NCBI GenBank assembly: GCA_964458125.1
Contig: CAYWHE010000146.1
Coordinates: forward strand, 1 to 10,326
Direction of reading: 5' to 3'
DNA length: 10,326 bases
Origin: CAYWHE01 sp964458125
Lineage (GTDB): Bacteria; Bacteroidota; Bacteroidia; AKYH767-A; OLB10
In this document: positions 1 to 7,172 of the stretch, in pieces
Layout of the letters: every line of letters starts with the position of its first letter
Position numbering within the stretch: position 1 is the first letter of the stretch
Notes under the pieces: model-generated
Seen by the model: only the letters and a program-made list of their open reading frames with translations
Told to the model about the DNA's origin: nothing
Database searches by the model: none
Program-made: the position numbers and the translations under genes

Positions 1-813
1 TTCATCGGTACCGGCTTTTTCATCAAAGCCTGGCCGCAGCTTCAAAATCATTCCATCTGGCTGTTGCTTACTTCGGAATCCTGGAGGCCTTTCAAGGGAG
101 ACTTTGGTTTTTTACCCTATATCGTCGGAACTTTTTATGTGACAGCCCTGGCCATTTGCCTGGCCTGGCCTTTATGCCTGCTTTGCAGCATCTATCTTTA
201 TGAATATGCACCGCCAGGAATAAAAAACGCCATTCTTCCACTGATTGATTTGCTGGCCGGCATTCCGCCGGTTGTGTATGGCCTGTGGGGAATACTGATG
301 ATCGTTCCCTTTATTGCTGAAACCCTGGGTCCCCGTTTCGTGGAATATACTTCCGGCTACACAGTGCTGGCAGGAGGTGTGGTGCTCAGCATCATGATTT
401 TTCCCCTGCTCATCAATCTTTTTGGAGAGGTGCTGGTGGCCATTCCGGTTGATCTGCGGGATGCGTCCCTTTCACTGGGCGCAACAAAATGGCAAACGAT
501 CAAACGCGTGGTATTGAGAAAAGCATTTCCGGGAATCATGGCCGCATCTGTCCTGGCGGTTTCCCGCGCACTCGGGGAAACGATTGCTGTGCTGATGGTG
601 TGCGGAAACGTAGCCATCATCCCCCGGTCTCTCTTTGATTCCTGCTATCCGCTTCCTGCCCTGGTAGCCAACAACTACGGTGAAATGTTATCCGTACCCA
701 TGTACGATTCGGCGCTCATGCTGGCTTCACTGATCCTTTTTGTGCTGATCATACTTTTTAATGTGTCGGCCCGGTTTATCATGAATGAATTAATGAAAAA
801 ATTACGGGTATGA
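1..813 (+). CDS. pstC: Phosphate ABC transporter permease PstC (5' partial)
   Basis: Inner-membrane permease subunit of the PstSCAB high-affinity phosphate importer, pairing with PstA to form the channel. The reading frame is open from base 1, so the N-terminus lies outside the window; 270 residues are visible and probably only the first membrane helix is lost. Visible residues carry hydrophobic segments at about 38-66, 76-104, 120-146, 178-203 and 236-258. The cytoplasmic EAA loop that docks on the ATPase is at 151-170 (DLRDASLSLGATKWQTIKRV), followed by the PstC-typical SRALGETIAVLMVCGN at 188-203. A TTG at position 64 could be read as a start, but the homology to PstC begins upstream of it (FIKAWP... 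segment), so the gene continues past the window edge. The stop overlaps the pstA start by 4 bases (ATGA), indicating translational coupling. The family call is strong; phosphate specificity is inferred from family and gene order. Confidence 0.9.
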   Translation, partial: FIGTGFFIKAWPQLQNHSIWLLLTSESWRPFKGDFGFLPYIVGTFYVTALAICLAWPLCLLCSIYLYEYAPPGIKNAILPLIDLLAGIPPVVYGLWGILMIVPFIAETLGPRFVEYTSGYTVLAGGVVLSIMIFPLLINLFGEVLVAIPVDLRDASLSLGATKWQTIKRVVLRKAFPGIMAASVLAVSRALGETIAVLMVCGNVAIIPRSLFDSCYPLPALVANNYGEMLSVPMYDSALMLASLILFVLIILFNVSARFIMNELMKKLRV

Positions 814-1664
814 ACAAAAAAATTCTGAAGGCGGAGGAATGGCTGTTCAGGCAGGTCATGAAGGCAGCGACCCTGCTGATACTGGTTTGCCTGGGCGCTA
901 TCCTGTATACCATTCTGCACAAAGGGATCAGGTACCTGAGTACCGATATGATCACCAAAATTCCGGAAGGAGGATTTTATATCGGCAAAGGAGGGGGAAT
1001 TCTCAATGCCATCATCGGATCAGTTTACCTTGCAGGAGGGGCCACACTGCTGGGGTTGATTATCAGCGTTCCAATCGTACTGTATATGCACCTCTATATG
1101 CAAAAAAATAGTGCTAGGCTCCAGTTCATTCGGGCCGCATTTGATGTGTTGTTTGGCATTCCATCCATCGTTTACGGGGCCTTCGGATTTACCCTTATGG
1201 TTTATTTCGGTCTTAAAACCTCATTGCTGGCCGGTATTATTGCGCTTACATTATTGATTATTCCAATCCTGGTGCGATCAATGGATGAGGTCATGATACT
1301 TATTCCGGGCGAACTGAAGGACGCCCTTTACTCCATGGGCGCCACCCGCTGGGAAACATCGAAAGTTTTATTGAGGCAGGCTGCTGCCGGCGTATTCACG
1401 GCCATCCTGCTCTCTTTTGGCAGGGCTGTCGGTGACGCGGCCTGCCCGCTGTTTACCGCAGGTTATACCGATAACATTCCCGCATCCCTGTCGGAACCGG
1501 CGGCCAGCCTGCCCCTGGCGATTTTTTTCCAGCTCAGCAGCCCGATTGAAGAGGTGCAGGGCAGGGCCTATGCTGCAGCCGTAATGCTGACCATCCTGAT
1601 CCTGGCCATGAATATTCTCATCCGTATTGCAAACCGCAGGTTAAGCAAGCACAAAATCAACTGA
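810..1664 (+). CDS. pstA: Phosphate ABC transporter permease PstA
   Basis: Second inner-membrane permease of the phosphate importer, partner of PstC. The 284-residue length is normal for PstA. Six hydrophobic segments are visible at about 18-37, 64-95, 110-132, 137-156, 191-217 and 254-273. The EAA coupling loop is at 168-185 (ELKDALYSMGATRWETSK). The ATG start overlaps the pstC stop (ATGA), and there is no Shine-Dalgarno sequence, so coupling from pstC is likely. One small oddity: after the EAA loop most PstA proteins carry a GE(T)AP-like stretch, whereas this one reads GRAVGDAACPLFTAGY at 204-219, a conservative E-to-D change plus an inserted Cys. The gene ends two bases before pstB. The call rests on family features plus the conserved pstC-pstA-pstB order. 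Confidence 0.9.
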   Translation: MNKKILKAEEWLFRQVMKAATLLILVCLGAILYTILHKGIRYLSTDMITKIPEGGFYIGKGGGILNAIIGSVYLAGGATLLGLIISVPIVLYMHLYMQKNSARLQFIRAAFDVLFGIPSIVYGAFGFTLMVYFGLKTSLLAGIIALTLLIIPILVRSMDEVMILIPGELKDALYSMGATRWETSKVLLRQAAAGVFTAILLSFGRAVGDAACPLFTAGYTDNIPASLSEPAASLPLAIFFQLSSPIEEVQGRAYAAAVMLTILILAMNILIRIANRRLSKHKIN

Positions 1665-1666
1665 GC

Positions 1667-2428
1667 ATGGAAAACAATTCACATATAACGGTCAGGAACC
1701 TGAATGTCACCATCGGAGACAATCACATCCTGAAAAATATCGGGGTGTCCATTCCGGATAAAAAAATCACCTGCATTATCGGTCCTTCCGGTTGCGGTAA
1801 AACAACTTTGTTTAAAACCCTGAACCGGTTGTTGGAAAATAATCTGAAAACAATGATCAGTGGTGAAGTGCTGGTTGATGGCGAAAATATTTACAGCCCG
1901 TCAGCCGAAGTGATCAGCATCCGGAAAAAAATGGGGCTGCTTAGTCAGCGTCCAACCCCATTGCCCATGAGCATCTATGCCAATGTCGTATACGGCCTCA
2001 GGATTCATGGTATCCGTGATAAAAAGATCCTGAGGGAAAAAGCAGAATATTATTTGCGGATGGCCTCCTTATGGGAGGAAGTCAGGGACAGGCTACACGA
2101 ACCAGCATCCGGCCTGTCCATCGGTCAGCAACAGCGTCTTTGCCTGGCCCGCGGACTGGCCGTTGAACCCGAAATCATTTTAGGGGATGAGCCGACCTCA
2201 GCCTTGGATCCGATTTCAAGCCGGTGGATTGAAGAAAAGTTTGTCGAACTGAAGGAAAAATACACCATTGTCATGGTCACCCATATACTCCGGCAGGCCC
2301 GACGAATTGCGGATTATGTCATCTTTATGTACCTCGGTGAAATCGTGGAACACGGCCCCGCTGCCGAAATATTTGAAAATCCACGGGAAAAACTGACGAT
2401 TGAATACGTTAAAGGCATCATCAGTTAA
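1667..2428 (+). CDS. pstB: Phosphate ABC transporter ATP-binding protein PstB
   Basis: Cytoplasmic ATPase that powers phosphate import through PstCA. The 253-residue length is typical. Walker A is at 39-47 (GPSGCGKTT), the Q-loop at Q94 within the PstB-like stretch SQRPTPLPMSIYANVVYGLRIHG (split as 93-105 and 106-115), Walker B ends at D174-E175 (IILGDEP), the D-loop is SALD at 178-181 and the switch His is H206 (VMVTH). The ABC signature at 150-154 reads LSIGQ instead of LSGGQ; the Ser and the second Gly, which contact nucleotide, are kept, so activity is plausible. LxRQARRIADY after the H-loop also fits PstB. The gene begins two bases after the pstA stop, in one operon. No phoU follows, since the next gene is convergent. 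Alternative: ATPase of a related anion importer, less likely given the permeases. Confidence 0.9.
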   Translation: MENNSHITVRNLNVTIGDNHILKNIGVSIPDKKITCIIGPSGCGKTTLFKTLNRLLENNLKTMISGEVLVDGENIYSPSAEVISIRKKMGLLSQRPTPLPMSIYANVVYGLRIHGIRDKKILREKAEYYLRMASLWEEVRDRLHEPASGLSIGQQQRLCLARGLAVEPEIILGDEPTSALDPISSRWIEEKFVELKEKYTIVMVTHILRQARRIADYVIFMYLGEIVEHGPAAEIFENPREKLTIEYVKGIIS

Positions 2429-2436
2429 TCAATCAG

Positions 2437-2476
2437 GGTGAATTTCCCGGCGTTTGCAGCGAATGAAAAATTCACC
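2437..2476. terminator. Inverted repeat between convergent genes, possible bidirectional terminator
   Basis: GGTGAATTT at 2437-2445 and AAATTCACC at 2468-2476 form a perfect 9-bp stem (one more G-U pair is possible at 2436/2477) around a 22-base loop, which may fold a small inner hairpin at 2451-2461. It sits between the pstB stop and the stop of the minus-strand propeller gene, where a shared terminator is expected. Neither strand shows a clear U-tract after the stem, so it is not a textbook intrinsic terminator; it could act as an mRNA 3'-end stabilising hairpin instead. Confidence 0.35.
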
Positions 2477-2506
2477 TCCATACATGGCTGCCTGCGGCTG
2501 AGTAAT

Positions 2507-5464
2507 TCACTCCTTTTCATCACCGGGGACGCTACGCCCGGAACGTCTGTTTCGTTTCTCCGGGGATTGCACTTCCAGTTTCAATACCAGGGAAATTCCT
2601 TGTTCCGTTGAAATGGCTATATCATACCAGCCTGCCGGAAGATAGTAGCGGTCGTTTTCAGCTTTTTCAAGTGCCGGTTTGCCTGTTCCTCCCTTCATTT
2701 CTTTCATTCTCTCCCGTTCAAATCCGGACACAACGGCAGGGTCCATAGTCATATCATAGACAGCCTTGTTGATGCCCCGTTCGCTGGTGTCGCGGATTTC
2801 TTTCAAAACAATACCCGTATGTGATTTTACCTGGATGATGGTTGTGCCCGGTTTTTTGACATAATAATACAATTCAGTTTGCGGGGAATAAGGTTGCTCC
2901 CAGGCATTGGGTCGTTTACCCCAATCGTTACTGATTTTGACGGAAGGTAATTCAAATGCATAAACCGGTTTGTCCAGGATGCTGTCGGTAAGTTTTTCCA
3001 CCAGCGAAATATTGGCAACGTAAAGCGATCGGCCATGAGTGCCTGCAACGAGGTCATGCTCGCGTGGCTGAATGCACAGGTCATGAACGGGAACTGAAGG
3101 CAGGTTTGTCTGCATGCCCATAAAATGAATTCCAGCATCCAGGGAGGCGTACAGGCCATGATCCGTACCGGCAAACAGGAGGGCCTCGTTTACCGGATCT
3201 TCCGCTATTACATTGATGGGTTCGGGCGGCAGGTTCTGACCGATGCGTGTCCAGGTCTGCCCGAAATCATCAGAACGGAACAGGTAAGCGTTAAAATCAT
3301 CCCGCCGGTAACCGTTCAGGGAGACATAGATCCGGCCCTCCAGGAAAGCGGAAGGTACAACCCGGCTCACCCAAAGGCTGCCTGGCAGGCCGAATGATAT
3401 ATTTTTCCAGGTATTGCCTCCGTCACGGGTAACATGAACCAACCCGTCATCACTGCCCGTATAGAGTAGCCCGAATGTAAGCGGTGATTCTGCAAGGCAC
3501 GTCAATGTCCCGAAAGCCACATCTCCTTTTTTTCCGCCTGCCGTAAGATCAGGGGAAATGGCTTTGAAATCCTTACCCTTATTAAAAGACCGGAAAAGTT
3601 TGTTAGCCCCCAGGTAGACGATATCCTGGTTGAACCTGGACAGCGTCACCGGAGTCTGCCAGTTGAAACGGAAAGGATCCTCCCCGATATTGTTTTTCGG
3701 TTTGATGGATTCAGATTCCCCGGTAATCCTGTTGATCCGGAAGTAATTGCCGAACTGGAATCCTGCGTATACGGTATTGTTATCCCGGGTGTCGACGGCC
3801 ACCTGCATGCCGTCACCACCCAGGATACGTTTATAGGGATAATGTCCTTCCCGGAGCCAACGGTTACCGCTGCGGTAGGTGGACGGGCCCGTCCAGACAC
3901 CATTATCCTGCAGGCCTCCGTATACCTGGTATGGTTTGTCCATGTCGCAGGCAACCGCATAAAACTGCCCGACAGGCGGGGTGTTGGCGGGAAGCCAGTG
4001 GATTCCGTCATCGTAACTGATGTGCACACCTCCGTCATCACCCATGATCAGGTGCCCGGGCCGTTTAGGATTAATCCACAGTGCATGGCAGTCTCCGTGG
4101 GTATTGTCCCCGTCAATGGTATGAAAATTTTTACCCCCGTCTTCTGACGCAAGCATGGGAACGCCGGCCATGTATATTTTTTGTGGATCAGCGGGTGACA
4201 CCCAGACATGCCCGAAATAATAACCGTATGTATAAACGAAGTCGTCCAGGTAGCCGGTATGAGTTTTATGCCAGGAATGGCCGCCGTCATCGGAACGGTA
4301 TAATTCCTGCCCGGTCACCGGGGTGCGGAAGAGGCTGCTGTTGGCGTCATGCGTGTAAGCCGCCAGGTCGGAAGGTTTGATCTGTCCCTTCTTAACCTGT
4401 TGCTTGACCTGGGAAGCCGGATATTTATCCGGGAAATCGTTTTCGGTAAGAAACTCATCGAGCAGGTCATTATCTAGCATCAGGAATTCCTCCCGGTTCA
4501 TTTTTTCCAGTTTTTCAGCCGTGAGTTTTTTCGATTCTCCTTTTTTATCTTTTTCGGGCCGGTGATTCTGGTTGTCCAGGCAGGCATACAGCAGGTTGCT
4601 GTTGCCCGGAAACAGGGTGATACCGATGCGCCCCGTTCCGCTGTCCTGCGGAAAGCCGCTGCCGTCACCGGTAATCAGTTTCCAGTTCTTTCCCTTGTCT
4701 GTACTTTTATAAATGCCGGAATTTGGTCCGGCCTCTTCAAAATTCCACGCCCGGCGTTCCCGTTGCCAGAAGGCAGCATATATTACATCAGGATTCCCGG
4801 GGTCAACAGCCATGTCAACCGCGCCTGTATTTTCATGGACGAATAAACAGGACCTCCAGGTTTTGCCACCGTCTGTTGTCTCATAAACGCCACGTTCATT
4901 ATTGGCAGAATATAAATGTCCGAGTGCAGCCACCCAAACCATATCCGAATCATCGGGATGAAGGATTATTTTACCGATATGATGCGACTCCTCAAGGCCT
5001 TTATGCTGCCAGGTGATGCCCTGGTCTTCACTCTTATAAATACCGGTGCCCGCATAGGAGGAACGGCTGGAATTGTTTTCGCCCGTTCCCACCCAAATGG
5101 CCTGGTGATGCTTCCAGTCAACGGCAATGGCTCCAATCGTCATGACCGCTTCCCGGTCAAACAGAGGCGTGAATGATTGTCCGTTGTTTTTGGTGACCCA
5201 TAATCCACCGGATGCGTAAGCCACATAGAAATGGGAGGGATCGTCCGGATTGACTGCAAAATCCACAACCCGCCCGCTCATGATGGAGGGTCCGATGCTG
5301 CGAAAGGGGATATTGGTAAGCAGGGAAGACTCCTGAAGGCTTTTTCGTTTTTCGAGCCCGGCCAGCCTGTCCCGGCCGGAAGTGATTGAAGGGACATTGG
5401 AAAGTTGCGATAATCCCTGAAGAAAGCATAAACAAGCAATTAGTGTATGGAATAAAGTTTTCAT
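2507..5464 (-). CDS. Exported Asp-box (BNR/VPS10-like) beta-propeller protein
   Basis: Large exported protein of 985 residues, in the sortilin/VPS10-like 'glycosyl hydrolase' group of bacterial BNR-repeat proteins; substrate and activity unknown. Translation could begin 42 bases upstream, but the ATG at 5464 directly precedes a signal peptide (MK, then a hydrophobic run at 4-15, plausible cleavage after GLS near 19), so I use it. Eleven Asp-box motifs (S/T-x-D-x-G-x-x-W/F, some degenerate) lie at about 91, 145, 196, 254, 391, 440, 483, 626, 679, 731 and 774, consistent with two multi-bladed propellers as in the GH74 fold. A lysine-rich, probably helical insert at about 302-375 interrupts the spacing between the fourth and fifth motifs. 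The C-terminal ~120 residues resemble a beta-sandwich (LPAGWYDIAIS near 942). No type IX secretion C-terminal domain is evident. It stands alone on the minus strand. Many database entries call such proteins hydrolases or photosystem-stability-like factors; I see no catalytic signature that proves either. Confidence 0.85.
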   Translation of the reverse strand: MKTLFHTLIACLCFLQGLSQLSNVPSITSGRDRLAGLEKRKSLQESSLLTNIPFRSIGPSIMSGRVVDFAVNPDDPSHFYVAYASGGLWVTKNNGQSFTPLFDREAVMTIGAIAVDWKHHQAIWVGTGENNSSRSSYAGTGIYKSEDQGITWQHKGLEESHHIGKIILHPDDSDMVWVAALGHLYSANNERGVYETTDGGKTWRSCLFVHENTGAVDMAVDPGNPDVIYAAFWQRERRAWNFEEAGPNSGIYKSTDKGKNWKLITGDGSGFPQDSGTGRIGITLFPGNSNLLYACLDNQNHRPEKDKKGESKKLTAEKLEKMNREEFLMLDNDLLDEFLTENDFPDKYPASQVKQQVKKGQIKPSDLAAYTHDANSSLFRTPVTGQELYRSDDGGHSWHKTHTGYLDDFVYTYGYYFGHVWVSPADPQKIYMAGVPMLASEDGGKNFHTIDGDNTHGDCHALWINPKRPGHLIMGDDGGVHISYDDGIHWLPANTPPVGQFYAVACDMDKPYQVYGGLQDNGVWTGPSTYRSGNRWLREGHYPYKRILGGDGMQVAVDTRDNNTVYAGFQFGNYFRINRITGESESIKPKNNIGEDPFRFNWQTPVTLSRFNQDIVYLGANKLFRSFNKGKDFKAISPDLTAGGKKGDVAFGTLTCLAESPLTFGLLYTGSDDGLVHVTRDGGNTWKNISFGLPGSLWVSRVVPSAFLEGRIYVSLNGYRRDDFNAYLFRSDDFGQTWTRIGQNLPPEPINVIAEDPVNEALLFAGTDHGLYASLDAGIHFMGMQTNLPSVPVHDLCIQPREHDLVAGTHGRSLYVANISLVEKLTDSILDKPVYAFELPSVKISNDWGKRPNAWEQPYSPQTELYYYVKKPGTTIIQVKSHTGIVLKEIRDTSERGINKAVYDMTMDPAVVSGFERERMKEMKGGTGKPALEKAENDRYYLPAGWYDIAISTEQGISLVLKLEVQSPEKRNRRSGRSVPGDEKE

Positions 5465-5635
5465 ATCTGGTGTAATGGGGCTGTAATAATATAAAAATAC
5501 TGTCAATTCAATTCGTTAAAATCGCAGGCCCTGGACTTTTACAGGCCTGACCGAACAAAAAGTTATGATTAAGGAAGTGGCAGTAAAAAATAAAATTAAA
5601 TTTAAACGTTTTTTTTGAAGTAGCTTTCACGAACC
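5465..5635. promoter_or_regulatory. Divergent intergenic region with palindromes
   Basis: This 171-base gap separates the minus-strand propeller gene from the plus-strand membrane-protein gene and must hold both promoters unless one is read through. It contains an inverted repeat CAGGCC (5525-5530) / GGCCTG (5544-5549), whose right arm is itself part of the 8-bp palindrome CAGGCCTG. It then has an AT-rich tract at 5581-5616 with overlapping palindromes TTAAATTTAA (5596-5605) and AAACGTTT (5604-5611). I found no full Bacteroidota -33/-7 promoter on either strand. The nearest -7-like matches are TAACTTTT on the minus strand (5558-5565) and TAAATTTA or TAGCTTTC on the plus strand (5597 and 5621), each with one mismatch. 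Confidence 0.4.
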
Positions 5636-6388
5636 ATGATGATTAAATCCGAAGGACAGGAACTTAAAAAAGTTACCCTGAATTTCAGGCTCGCCTGGCT
5701 CTTCCTGTACAGCCTGGCCATGGGTTTTATGGAAAGTGCAGTTGTGGTCTATCTGCGCAGACTGTATTATCCGGATGGATTTCAGTTTCCACTGGTCCCG
5801 ATGGAGGCCGTGGTGGCCATCACCGAACTTGGGCGGGAAGCGGCCACCATCATCATGTTGTTGGCAGTGGGCATGCTGGCTTTCCGCAAAGCTTCGGAGC
5901 GTTTCGCCGGCTTTATTTTTTGTTTTGCCGTGTGGGACCTGGTTTATTACCTGTTTCTCAAAATCCTGCTCGACTGGCCAGTTTCCTGGATGACGCCGGA
6001 TATCCTGTTTTTAATACCGGTTCCCTGGACCGGTCCTGTTATAGCCCCTTGCCTGGTTTCCTGCACCATGATCCTGTTGTCCCTGTTGCTGCTGGTTTAC
6101 AGTTCCAAGGGCATTTCTACCCGTCTGTTGCGAAAAGACTGGATTCTGCTGATTTCCGGGAGCCTGGTAGTGATCTTATCCTTTCTCTGGGATTATATAA
6201 ACACCACTCCCGGTAACAGTTCTGTGGAAACCGGCAGCATGACTGAAGATTTGCGGTATACTTACCAGGCGTATATTCCGGGTCCCTTTGCCTGGCCGGT
6301 ATTCCTTATCGGAGAAGGCATTCTGCTCTGGGGTATTGCAGAACTCGGGATCCGGTTTAAAAACAAATCAGCTTTAACTTATAGTTAA
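5636..6388 (+). CDS. Six-helix integral membrane protein of unknown function
   Basis: A 250-residue protein with about six hydrophobic segments at roughly 18-41, 66-84, 88-112, 133-155, 168-186 and 216-237, so almost certainly inner-membrane. I do not recognise a named family. Acidic or basic residues sit in or at the edges of helices (E33 in FMESAVVVYLRR, E64 and E68 in TELGREAA, D101 in VWDLVYYLFLK, E227), and a Pro/Trp-rich stretch links helices 3 and 4 (WPVSWMTPDILFLIPVPW, 114-131); such features often mark functional sites in membrane proteins. The region between the last two helices (about 187-215) is hydrophilic. Two adjacent in-frame ATG codons open the frame and the choice between them is arbitrary. 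It is divergent from the propeller gene and 56 bases upstream of the export operon; a promoter element in that gap suggests it is a separate unit. No enzymatic or transport role can be assigned. Confidence 0.8.
   Translation: MMIKSEGQELKKVTLNFRLAWLFLYSLAMGFMESAVVVYLRRLYYPDGFQFPLVPMEAVVAITELGREAATIIMLLAVGMLAFRKASERFAGFIFCFAVWDLVYYLFLKILLDWPVSWMTPDILFLIPVPWTGPVIAPCLVSCTMILLSLLLLVYSSKGISTRLLRKDWILLISGSLVVILSFLWDYINTTPGNSSVETGSMTEDLRYTYQAYIPGPFAWPVFLIGEGILLWGIAELGIRFKNKSALTYS
6374..6388. repeat. Perfect inverted repeat TTAACT-TAT-AGTTAA, possible operator
   Basis: Six-base arms with a 3-base spacer span the last codons and stop of the preceding membrane-protein gene. The centre (6381) lies about 32 bases before the TATTTTTG element at 6413, a position compatible with an activator or repressor site for the export operon. 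The arms are AT-rich, so a chance match is quite possible. Confidence 0.25.
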
Positions 6389-6412
6389 CAGAATTTATCC
6401 TGTCATTTATCG

Positions 6413-6420
6413 TATTTTTG
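6413..6420 (+). promoter_or_regulatory. Candidate Bacteroidota -7 promoter element for the export operon
   Basis: TATTTTTG matches the Bacteroidota housekeeping sigma -7 consensus TAnnTTTG exactly and sits 24 bases before the GTG start of the ATPase gene, inside a 56-base gap. It would place the transcript start near 6425-6428 and leave a short leader. The matching -33 TTG is not clear: the nearest sequence is TTAACA at 6385-6390, with spacing a few bases too long. The short match can occur by chance in AT-rich DNA. Confidence 0.4.
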
Positions 6421-6444
6421 ATGGCTTTTTGAATCTGTTTGCCA

Positions 6445-7113
6445 GTGATACGCCTCCAAAACATCAGTAAATCCTACTCCATTGGCTCCAGCCGAATGGA
6501 AGTGCTCAAGGACATTAATCTGGAAATCGGACAGGGCGAGTTCGTGTCGGTTATGGGCGCCTCAGGATCGGGCAAATCCACCCTGCTGAATATTATAGGT
6601 ATACTCGATAAATACGACAGAGGAGAATACTTTCTGGCCGACACCCTGGTTAAAAACCTGAACGAAACAAAGGCCGCCAATTACCGCAACCGGTTTATTG
6701 GTTTTGTTTTCCAGTCCTTTAATCTGGTCTCCTACAAAAATGCCGTGGAAAATGTGGCACTCCCTCTTTATTACCAGAAGGTGAGCCGTAAAAAAAGAAA
6801 CCGTATGGCCCTTGAATATTTGGACCGCGTGGGGTTGAGAGACTGGGCTGAACATACACCCAATGAAATGTCGGGCGGACAAAAACAACGTGTGGCCATA
6901 GCCCGCGCCCTGATTGCTCAACCTAAAATTATACTTGCGGATGAACCAACCGGGGCCCTTGATTCCCAGACTTCCCACGATGTAATGGATCTGCTGGAAG
7001 GCGTCAACAAATCCGGAATTACCGTAGTCATCGTCACACACGAAAATGAAATTGCCGCCCGCACCCGCCGAATCATTCACCTCAAGGATGGTGTAATGGT
7101 GGATGGCATGTAA
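6445..7113 (+). CDS. ABC exporter ATP-binding protein, LolD/MacB type
   Basis: Cytoplasmic ATPase of a type VII (MacB/LolCDE/FtsEX-like) ABC system, predicted to drive the two permeases encoded next. With a GTG start at 6445 the product has 222 residues, the usual length for stand-alone LolD-like subunits, and begins MIRLQNISKSY, a typical family opening. The only other upstream option is TTG at 6439, since an in-frame TGA lies at 6430 and the first in-frame ATG (6496) would remove the first beta strand. Walker A is GASGSGKST at 38-46, the Q-loop Q90 (VFQSFNLVSYKNAVENV), the signature MSGGQ at 142-146, Walker B ends D166-E167 (IILADEPTGALD) and the switch His is H199 (IVTHE). The Q-loop context and the 'DEPTGALDSQTS' stretch are typical of MacB/LolD rather than of importers. 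A possible promoter precedes it; 59 bases separate it from the first permease. Substrate unknown. Confidence 0.88.
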   Translation: MIRLQNISKSYSIGSSRMEVLKDINLEIGQGEFVSVMGASGSGKSTLLNIIGILDKYDRGEYFLADTLVKNLNETKAANYRNRFIGFVFQSFNLVSYKNAVENVALPLYYQKVSRKKRNRMALEYLDRVGLRDWAEHTPNEMSGGQKQRVAIARALIAQPKIILADEPTGALDSQTSHDVMDLLEGVNKSGITVVIVTHENEIAARTRRIIHLKDGVMVDGM

Positions 7114-7172
7114 TATGGAATACGATCAAACCGCAACCGTAAAACTTAAACGTTGAACCTTACATAATTCAA

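Noticed and set aside
64..813. TTG at 64 as the true start of pstC
   Set aside because: The frame is open to base 1 and the upstream residues (FIKAWPQL region) match the usual PstC sequence before the first conserved loop, so the gene is truncated by the window.
5420..5464. Lipoprotein signal (LIAC) in the propeller protein
   Set aside because: The Cys would be at residue 11, leaving too short a hydrophobic region before it; cleavage after GLS near residue 19 by signal peptidase I is more plausible, though not proven.
5465..5506. Extended 14-residue N-terminus for the propeller protein
   Set aside because: The extension (MTVFLYYYSP...) would place residues ahead of an otherwise normal signal peptide; the ATG at 5464 gives a standard MK-plus-hydrophobic start.
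6389..6412. Short ACAG/CTGT hairpin after the membrane-protein gene as a terminator
   Set aside because: Only 4 bp of stem, and the following T-rich run is better explained as part of the TATTTTTG promoter element.
6562..7080. 172-codon minus-strand open frame inside the ATPase gene
   Set aside because: Fully antisense to a gene with all ABC ATPase motifs; its translation shows no known domain.
7115..7156. 13-codon mini ORF between the ATPase and the first permease
   Set aside because: Very short, no ribosome-binding site or recognisable peptide, and such ORFs are expected by chance. A leader-peptide role has no support.
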